From contig URVX01000061.1 of the NCBI GenBank assembly GCA_900551395.1, forward strand, positions 1-6,681: a stretch of DNA of 6,681 nt, written 5' to 3'. This stretch comes from an uncultured Subdoligranulum sp. (GTDB taxonomy: Bacteria > Bacillota > Clostridia > Christensenellales > CAG-314). Positions 1 to 4,165 of the stretch are shown in pieces. A program made the translations under genes and the position numbers. The notes below the pieces were generated by a model. It was given only the letters and a program-made list of their open reading frames with translations. It did not search any database and had not been told where the DNA came from. The number at the start of each line of letters is the position of its first letter. Position 1 is the stretch's first letter.

Positions 1-18
1 ATTTGCCGCTCCACCAAA

Positions 19-54
19 AAAAGAACGAACCAAGCAGGTTCGTTCTTTTATTTA
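19..54 (+). terminator. Intrinsic terminator of an upstream gene
   Basis: A perfect 13-base-pair stem (19-31 with 37-49) closes a five-base AAGCA loop and runs into a T-rich tail (46-53, broken by one A). The left arm is preceded by a run of A, so the hairpin could also stop transcription arriving on the minus strand. It probably ends a plus-strand gene lying left of the window. Confidence 0.85.
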
Positions 55-129
55 AATCATTGCTAAATCACTTAACTTAATTGAAAAAAGTACTTACGAC
101 AATTTGCAAACATTTGTGTTATTGTTTAA

Positions 130-276
130 CAAAATAGGACAGTCTTGCTTTCGGAAAAACATGATTTAAAAGCGAAATTGATGGCAAGGCGATATATTGA
201 CAGGTCGTTTGCGTATCGAAGCGAAGTCCGTTTAAAAAGGTTTTTGGTTGTTCTTACGCTTGAAAAACTCGGGTAA
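130..276 (+). other. Short open frame, doubtful coding
   Basis: Between the terminator and the acetyltransferase promoter there is one open stretch of about 48 codons (130-276), with an ATG at 181 giving 31 residues (MARRYIDRSF...). It is rich in Arg and Lys, has no convincing ribosome binding site, and its end overlaps the promoter at 260-288. I recognise no family. It may be a decayed gene end or chance; apart from the terminator and promoter I see nothing else in 1-319. Confidence 0.12.
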
Positions 277-288
277 ATGTGCTATATT
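260..288 (+). promoter_or_regulatory. Promoter of the GNAT gene
   Basis: A -35 box TTGAAA (260-265) and a -10 box TATATT (283-288) are separated by exactly 17 bases. TGC directly before the -10 gives an extended -10 element. The predicted transcription start is near 295, leaving a leader of about 25 bases that carries the GGGAG ribosome binding site at 303-307. Confidence 0.7.
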
Positions 289-319
289 AAAAAAGATTTA
301 GCGGGAGACAAAATTTTAA

Positions 320-877
320 GTGCTGGAAAAGTTACAGTCGCAGGATTTCGATAAAGTTTACGCCATAATGGAAGAAGCTTTTCCTTTCGATGAACGCCGT
401 ACTTACGACGAACAAAAGGAACTGCTTTCTAATCCCAACTACTGCGTTTATGTTCTGTATGACAATCGGAAAGACATCAAGTCGTTTGTTACAATATATC
501 AATTCGACGAATTTGCTTTTATCGAACATTTTGCCACAAGCAACAAATACAGAAAGCAAGGATTCGGTTCATTGATTTTAAACGAATTGTTCAATTTGTT
601 GAATTGCAGATTTTGTTTGGAAGTGGAATTGCCTGAAACCGAATTTGCAAAGAGACGAATCGAATTTTATAAACGCAACGGATTTTTTGTTAATAATTTT
701 GATTATATCCAACCGCCTATATCCGAAGGTAAAAAGGCGCTGCGGCTCATTTTGATGACGTCGGGCGGAACGCTGACAAAAAATGAATTTGAAAAAACAA
801 AAGCGATTTTATATAAAAAAGTATATAGAATAAATAAGAAAAAAATTAACTTTAATAACTCATCGGTACAAGCTTAG
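320..877 (+). CDS. GNAT-family N-acetyltransferase
   Basis: Predicted acetyl-CoA-dependent N-acetyltransferase of the GNAT fold; the substrate cannot be told from sequence. The acetyl-CoA pyrophosphate-binding motif A is clear: a beta strand (FIEHFATSNKYR, about 67-78) runs into RKQGFGS (78-84), matching R/Q-x-x-G-x-G/A, followed by helix LILNELFNLL. Motif B is seen as RRIEFYKRNGF (112-122). The N-terminus (LQSQDFDKVYAIMEEAFP) is the usual first strand-helix of the family, so the GTG start at 320 is preferred over the ATG at 368 (residue 17), which would cut it off. GGGAG at 303-307 supports it, though the 12-base spacing is long. After about residue 150 the protein ends in a Lys/Asn-rich tail, probably outside the fold. 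At 185 residues it has normal length. It has its own promoter (260-288) and seems monocistronic; no clear terminator follows. Confidence 0.9.
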   Translation: MLEKLQSQDFDKVYAIMEEAFPFDERRTYDEQKELLSNPNYCVYVLYDNRKDIKSFVTIYQFDEFAFIEHFATSNKYRKQGFGSLILNELFNLLNCRFCLEVELPETEFAKRRIEFYKRNGFFVNNFDYIQPPISEGKKALRLILMTSGGTLTKNEFEKTKAILYKKVYRINKKKINFNNSSVQA

Positions 878-983
878 GAGCGGGAGTATTTTTGAACTCT
901 ATAAAACAAAGACATTTTGCTCAGGACATTTTTTCGGTGTCAATAAAAATTTATTAAATTTATTAAAAATTATCCGTATTTGA

Positions 984-1133
984 TTAGTTTATCTACAATC
1001 GCTTGCTGATGTGAATTTCTACGAAAGCCGATACGACAAGCAGTTGCTTTCTGTCGGATTAAACAGTTTGACTGTGTTTTGTCGTGAAGCGGATTTTTAT
1101 ATGCTTAAGGCTATTTTGTCGAAGTTTTTTTGA
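984..1133 (+). pseudogene. Possible gene remnant (C-terminal fragment)
   Basis: An open frame of 49 codons ends in TGA at 1131-1133. The translation looks protein-like rather than random (ADVNFYESRYDKQLL, then a hydrophobic LTVFCREADFYMLKAIL, ending SKFF). It has no ATG near its beginning (first possible start GTG at 1011) and no ribosome binding site. The same frame is also open from before 870 to a TGA at 981-983, so the two parts could be one decayed gene split by a stop. I do not recognise the family. It could also be a chance open frame. Confidence 0.22.
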
Positions 1134-1162
1134 CGTCTGAGCTTTTCTTTTTTACGGCGGGA

Positions 1163-1171
1163 TGATATAAT
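1163..1171 (+). promoter_or_regulatory. Extended -10 promoter of the PPOX-like gene
   Basis: A consensus TATAAT (1166-1171) is preceded by TGA, an extended -10. A TTGACG at 1130-1135 is too far away (30-base spacer) to be its -35, and the correctly spaced position (TTTTCT, 1143-1148) is poor. The predicted start near 1178 leaves about 13 bases of leader, beginning almost at the ribosome binding site. Confidence 0.5.
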
Positions 1172-1190
1172 TTATCAAAGGATAAAAATT

Positions 1191-1613
1191 ATGAACGAAG
1201 TTTTGATAAACAAAGCCGAGCAGCTTTTGACTAAATGCAGCGTTTGCTCTGTAGCCTCCGTGTCGGAATGCGGATATCCGAGAATCTGTTTGCTTGCGCC
1301 CTTGAAAACAAAGGGCATAAAAGAATTCTGGTTTTCAACGGGTGCGAGCGGAACAAAGGTGAGACATTTTAAAAGCAACTCCAAAGCCGGCGTAACATTT
1401 TTCGACGGTGGTGACAGCGTTACGCTTACGGGAAACATGGAAATTGTCGACGACAAAAAAACAAAGGACGACTTGTGGAACGAGTGGCGTGATTTTTTAA
1501 GCAGGCATTTTCCCAACGGAGGAAATGACGATCCCGAGTATTGCGTTATTCATTTCGTGACTGACCAAGCAACAATTTATATCGACGGCGAGTTTGAAAC
1601 TTTGGAGTTATGA
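1191..1613 (+). CDS. Pyridoxamine 5'-phosphate oxidase-like flavin protein
   Basis: A small single-domain protein (140 residues) of the PNPOx-like split beta-barrel family. Relatives bind FMN or a similar cofactor, usually as dimers, and include general-stress protein 26-type proteins. Visible family pattern: N-terminal helix (NKAEQLLTKC), strand VCSVASVSECGYPRICLLAP (18-37), then FWFSTGASGTKVRHFKSNSKAGVTFFD (46-72), corresponding to the usual 'F-x-T-x-x-x-S-x-K-x-x-x-x-x-x-N-P-x-V' cofactor-edge region, then TLTGNMEIVDD (78-88) and a C-terminal strand (ATIYIDGEFETLEL). It is too short to be the true biosynthetic PdxH, so vitamin B6 oxidase activity should not be assumed. The ATG at 1191 has AAAGGA at 1177-1182 and an extended -10 promoter just upstream. 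It appears monocistronic; no terminator is evident in 1614-1768. Confidence 0.87.
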   Translation: MNEVLINKAEQLLTKCSVCSVASVSECGYPRICLLAPLKTKGIKEFWFSTGASGTKVRHFKSNSKAGVTFFDGGDSVTLTGNMEIVDDKKTKDDLWNEWRDFLSRHFPNGGNDDPEYCVIHFVTDQATIYIDGEFETLEL

Positions 1614-1756
1614 CAAATCTTTGCAGGAAGTAATAGCTTCATTAGGAACTGAGCTTGAATAAACAAAGTGTGAATTAAGCCTAAAAATTTAAAATTCGAC
1701 GTTTATAAAAATCGGCACGGAACGAAATATCTTCACCCATTTGGGACTGCGAGCAA

Positions 1757-1762
1757 TAAAAT
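1757..1762 (+). promoter_or_regulatory. Possible -10 box for the DUF2804 gene
   Basis: TAAAAT at 1757-1762 sits six bases before the ATG at 1769, so transcription would begin at or next to the start codon. No good -35 lies 16-18 bases upstream (TTCACC at 1732-1737 gives a 19-base spacer) and there is no TGn extension. The assignment is weak alone; it is listed because the gene has no ribosome binding site and the synthetase gene shows the same geometry. Confidence 0.3.
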
Positions 1763-1768
1763 AAGCTT

Positions 1769-2854
1769 ATGAACGATTTTAAAAAATACATTTCCGACAA
1801 ACGCAGGGCGGCGGAAACACCGCAGAATATTGTCAATTCGGACGGCAGCTGCAATTTCGGCACCTTTAAAAGCGAATTTCCCAATCTTGACTTTTCAGCT
1901 ATAAAAAAGCCTACGCGCGCGCCTCAATGGTTTACAAAATACAAGCTTACACGATGGCAGGCGGCGGAGGTGCATTTGAAGGAGGGGATTTTGCTTGCCG
2001 CAATCTGTCACATGGGATTGTTCGGCATGATACTCAATGTGTTTTTCGACAAAAGGCAGAAAAAGGTTATCAGCTGGACCGCCGATTTACCCGCTTCGAA
2101 GACCGTTATAGCGCCGAATCTGCTGTGCGGCAGCGTTTCGGAGGGCAAAAACAAAAGGGCGCGGATTTTGTGCCGTAACAATCTGGAAGCGGGTGAACTG
2201 GCGCTTTTGGGCGAGCATAAATCCGCCGACGGAAAAATAGAATATGATTTTAAGTTTGAAAGAATAAGTCTGCCCAGCATTGTCAGTATCCCTTTCGGCG
2301 AAAACCGACCTGTTTACAGTCAAAAGGATTTCTTTAAAGCATCGGGAAAGCTGACGGTAAACGGGGAGGAGCTTTCAGCGGACGAGGATACCGTCGCCAT
2401 ACTCGACGACCACAAAGGATTTTATCCGAGAAAAATGCACTTCGATTGGGCAACGACATTGGGACGGCAGCTAAACGGAAATAAAGAATATTTCGCGCTT
2501 AATTTGACTCAGAATCAGAGCGTCAATCCTTTTGATTTCAACGAAAATCTAATCTGGCGCGAGGGACGGACGGATTTGCTTCCTCCCGTTATCTTTGAAA
2601 GAAATATTTCCACCAAAAAAGGTCTGAAAAAAGGAGAAAAATGCGTCTGGAGTGTGTCGGACAAATACGATATGGTGAGAGCGGAGCTTGTTCTGGACGA
2701 CGCGTTCCGCATGGAAATCCATGCTGCGGTGGTTAAAATAGAGTATTACATTGTTTTCGGCGTCTTGAGCGGTTACGTCAGGGACGAGGACGGAAACAAG
2801 CTTTCGCTTGACGGACTTGTCGGCATGGGCGAGGACAAAACAATGTTGTTTTAA
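1769..2854 (+). CDS. DUF2804 family protein
   Basis: A 361-residue protein recognised as a full-length member of the uncharacterised DUF2804 family, mostly from bacteria and with no settled biochemical role. Family features: an N-terminal Trp-rich part (QWFTKYKLTRWQAAEVHL, 53-70), a segment reporting an 'L-F-F-D' strand (GMILNVFFDKR, 86-96), the DHKGFYPRKMHFDWA block (214-228), NLTQNQ (245-250) followed by FNENLIW, and the C-terminal GMGEDKTMLF (352-361). No signal peptide or clear membrane helix is seen, so it is probably cytoplasmic. The ATG at 1769 is the only plausible start: an in-frame TAA lies at 1757-1759 and the N-terminus fits the family. There is no Shine-Dalgarno sequence; see the possible leaderless arrangement. 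It ends in a strong terminator and overlaps the convergent gene by four bases. Confidence 0.85.
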   Translation: MNDFKKYISDKRRAAETPQNIVNSDGSCNFGTFKSEFPNLDFSAIKKPTRAPQWFTKYKLTRWQAAEVHLKEGILLAAICHMGLFGMILNVFFDKRQKKVISWTADLPASKTVIAPNLLCGSVSEGKNKRARILCRNNLEAGELALLGEHKSADGKIEYDFKFERISLPSIVSIPFGENRPVYSQKDFFKASGKLTVNGEELSADEDTVAILDDHKGFYPRKMHFDWATTLGRQLNGNKEYFALNLTQNQSVNPFDFNENLIWREGRTDLLPPVIFERNISTKKGLKKGEKCVWSVSDKYDMVRAELVLDDAFRMEIHAAVVKIEYYIVFGVLSGYVRDEDGNKLSLDGLVGMGEDKTMLF

Positions 2855-3138
2855 AGCACGGACGAATTTTCGTCCGTCTTTTTTTCGGTTATTGCTTTTC
2901 TGGCGGCTTTGATTTTTTTGCCGGTAAGTATGGACGCAGCCAATCCTATGCCCAAAATTATCAGAGCCACCGCACAGATTGCCCATCCCCATTGAATATC
3001 GGCTTCGGTTTTTTCATCTGCTACGTCAAAAACGGTTACGATTATGCCGAAAAGAAGCAGCAGTCCGGCTTCGACTGTCATAAGTATGACGTTTTTCAAT
3101 CTATGCTCCAGCTTAAGGCAATCGGCTTCGGTTTTCAT
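2851..3138 (-). CDS. Small membrane protein, two predicted helices
   Basis: A 95-residue protein that I do not assign to a family. Two hydrophobic segments stand out: about residues 17-40 (VILMTVEAGLLLLFGIIVTV) and 50-71 (WGWAICAVALIILGIGLAAS), joined by a short acidic loop (DEKTEAD). The N-terminus and the C-terminal tail (KKIKAARKAITEKK) are basic, so both ends probably face the cytoplasm. The ATG (complement of 3136-3138) has AGGGTG about seven bases upstream on the minus strand, a reasonable ribosome binding site. It is transcribed divergently from the alarmone synthetase and convergently with the DUF2804 gene, and its TAA overlaps that gene's stop. No clear promoter or separate terminator was found. 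The hydrophobic pattern and the ribosome binding site favour a real gene. Confidence 0.72.
   Translation of the reverse strand: MKTEADCLKLEHRLKNVILMTVEAGLLLLFGIIVTVFDVADEKTEADIQWGWAICAVALIILGIGLAASILTGKKIKAARKAITEKKTDENSSVL
2858..2885 (+). terminator. Intrinsic terminator of the DUF2804 gene
   Basis: A seven-base-pair GC-rich stem (2858-2864 with 2871-2877, extendable by AA/TT pairs) is followed by seven consecutive T (2879-2885), only four bases after the DUF2804 stop codon. On the opposite strand the same bases encode the last residues of the small membrane protein (TDENSSV). The minus-strand side has no good T tract, so it should act mainly on plus-strand transcripts. Confidence 0.85.
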
Positions 3139-3227
3139 TTAAAACACCCTGTTTAACAGACTATTCCGAAACGGAAAAAAACGCTACAAGACCCGGCACA
3201 GTGTGCAATCAACGGCGCGGTCAAAAT

Positions 3228-3256
3228 TTGCAATTTATCGCGTTTTGTGTTAAAAT
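3228..3256 (+). promoter_or_regulatory. Promoter of the alarmone synthetase gene
   Basis: TTGCAA (3228-3233) and TAAAAT (3251-3256) are separated by exactly 17 bases, with TGT just before the -10 giving an extended -10 element. The predicted first transcribed base is about 3263, which is the A of the ATG; no Shine-Dalgarno sequence lies between. If correct, the transcript is leaderless. Confidence 0.6.
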
Positions 3257-3262
3257 TCATTT

Positions 3263-3943
3263 ATGGAAAAAAACAACACGCAATTTACAGAAGAAACAGA
3301 AATCAAGCTATTCGGAAATGTCGACCCTGACACTCTGATAGAAAAAACCAAGCCGTTTTTGGAGCTGATGATGAAATACAGCTGCGCTCTTAAAGAAATA
3401 ACTACCAAGTTTGAAGTTCTGAACAGCGAGTTTTCTCTTTTTTACAACCGAAATCCTGTTGAATCTATCAAAACCAGATTAAAACAGCCGCGCAGCATTA
3501 TGGCAAAGCTTAAAAAACACGGCACTCCGATAACAGTTCAGAATATCCGCGATACGATATTCGATGTAGCGGGGGCGCGTATTATTTGCTCCTATCCCGA
3601 GGATATTTATTCGCTGGTCGACATGCTTGCAAGGCAGGACGATATAACGGTTCTTAAAGTAAAGGATTATATTTCCAATCCCAAGCCCAACGGCTACAGA
3701 AGCCTGCATCTGATTGTGGAGGTGCCTATTTTTCTGTCCGACCGAAAAGAAAACATGGTGGCAGAGGTGCAATTTCGCACTATCGCAATGGATTTTTGGG
3801 CGAGTTTGGAGCACAAGCTGAAATACAAGAAAAATATCGAAACTCCCGAAGAAATCGTAAATGAGCTTAAACAATGCGCGGATGAAATAAGCAGACTTGA
3901 CAACAGAATGCAGGCGATTCACAAACGGATAGAAAATTTATAA
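3263..3943 (+). CDS. Small alarmone synthetase (RelP/RelQ-type GTP pyrophosphokinase)
   Basis: Predicted to transfer pyrophosphate from ATP to GDP or GTP, making (p)ppGpp, the stringent-response alarmone. The 226 residues hold only the synthetase domain: no HD hydrolase domain and no TGS/ACT regulatory part, as in RelP (YwaC) and RelQ (YjbM). Hallmarks: TRLKQPRSIMAKL (71-83), the DVAGARIIC strand (101-109), KDYISNPKPNGYRSLHLIV (134-152) with the G-loop Tyr145 that stacks on the nucleotide, and EVQFRT (168-173) with the catalytic Glu168, followed by AMDFWASLEHKLKYK. The C-terminal helix is charged, as in the tetrameric family members. The ATG at 3263 lacks a ribosome binding site. An internal ATG at 3371 has GGAG at 3361-3364 and would start at the family's first helix, so a shorter 190-residue product is a real alternative. 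No terminator separates it from the next promoter. Confidence 0.92.
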   Translation: MEKNNTQFTEETEIKLFGNVDPDTLIEKTKPFLELMMKYSCALKEITTKFEVLNSEFSLFYNRNPVESIKTRLKQPRSIMAKLKKHGTPITVQNIRDTIFDVAGARIICSYPEDIYSLVDMLARQDDITVLKVKDYISNPKPNGYRSLHLIVEVPIFLSDRKENMVAEVQFRTIAMDFWASLEHKLKYKKNIETPEEIVNELKQCADEISRLDNRMQAIHKRIENL

Positions 3944-3958
3944 CTTTATCGAATTTAG

Positions 3959-3987
3959 TTGCATTATGAAAAAATATATAGTAAAAT
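3959..3987 (+). promoter_or_regulatory. Promoter of the riboswitch-ATPase unit
   Basis: TTGCAT (3959-3964) and TAAAAT (3982-3987) are separated by exactly 17 bases in an A-rich spacer. The predicted start near 3994 falls a few bases before the conserved AAAGGGAGTAG of the aptamer, as expected for a leader that begins with its riboswitch. The -35 lies only 15 bases after the synthetase stop codon. Confidence 0.7.
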
Positions 3988-3993
3988 ATAACA

Positions 3994-4104
3994 ACAAAGG
4001 GAGTAGCCGGCGTTTAGACGTTGTTAAATCAACAGTCACGTTTTTACTGGTTTAACATTGAACGGCAAGACTTATGCGTGTTTTCGCATAAGTCTTTTTT
4101 ATTT
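3994..4104 (+). promoter_or_regulatory. yybP-ykoY (manganese) riboswitch
   Basis: The leader shows both hallmark blocks of the yybP-ykoY class, an Mn2+ sensor: GGGAGTAG (3999-4006) on the 5' side and GGCAAGAC (4064-4071) on the 3' side. A GCCG/CGGC helix (4006-4009 with 4063-4066) brings them together. Between them is a hairpin, 4023-4028 with 4051-4056 and CAGT/ACTG (4033-4036 with 4046-4049), followed by ACATTGA (4055-4061). In known members the two internal loops dock and bind Mn2+. The 3' block is shared with the left arm of a strong terminator (4067-4104), so ligand binding should prevent termination: a transcriptional ON switch. The pump gene downstream fits the class, as P-type ATPases such as lactococcal YoaB are controlled this way. 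Identification is by motif, not by covariance search. Confidence 0.85.
4067..4104 (+). terminator. Riboswitch expression-platform terminator
   Basis: A perfect 12-base-pair stem (4067-4078 with 4085-4096) with a six-base TGTTTT loop is followed by a T-rich tail (4095-4104). Its left arm begins inside the conserved GGCAAGAC aptamer block, so terminator and folded aptamer exclude each other. It would also stop read-through from the alarmone synthetase gene. Confidence 0.92.
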
Positions 4105-4165
4105 ACGCCGAGTTTGCAGTCGGTTTAAAATACGAAAAATATAGAATAATTTTGAAAGGAGAAAC

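Larger units (their letters stand above)
878..1190. other. AT-rich intergenic gap
   Basis: This 313-base gap holds a very AT-rich stretch around 943-975 with repeated TTTATTA units, a short open frame at 984-1133 (listed separately) and the promoter of the next gene at its right end. I found no convincing terminator for the acetyltransferase gene: the best hairpin (GACA/TGTC near 924-942) has only four pairs. No RNA gene or mobile-element end was recognised. Confidence 0.5.

Noticed and set aside
943..975. AT-rich repeats (TTTATTA units) as a possible origin or recombination site
   Set aside because: Simple AT-rich intergenic sequence without DnaA boxes, iterons or flanking direct repeats.
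1130..1171. TTGACG at 1130 as -35 partner of TATAAT at 1166
   Set aside because: The spacer would be 30 bases, far from the 16-18 needed; the extended -10 is a better explanation.
1615..1662. Short frame reading KSLQEVIASLGTELE before a TAA, just after the PPOX-like gene
   Set aside because: It looks slightly protein-like but is only about 15 codons beyond the gene, has no start, and could be chance; too short to call a remnant.
3164..3176. TTCCG-AAA-CGGAA hairpin upstream of the small membrane protein gene
   Set aside because: Only five base pairs and no following T tract in a useful place on either strand; not a terminator.
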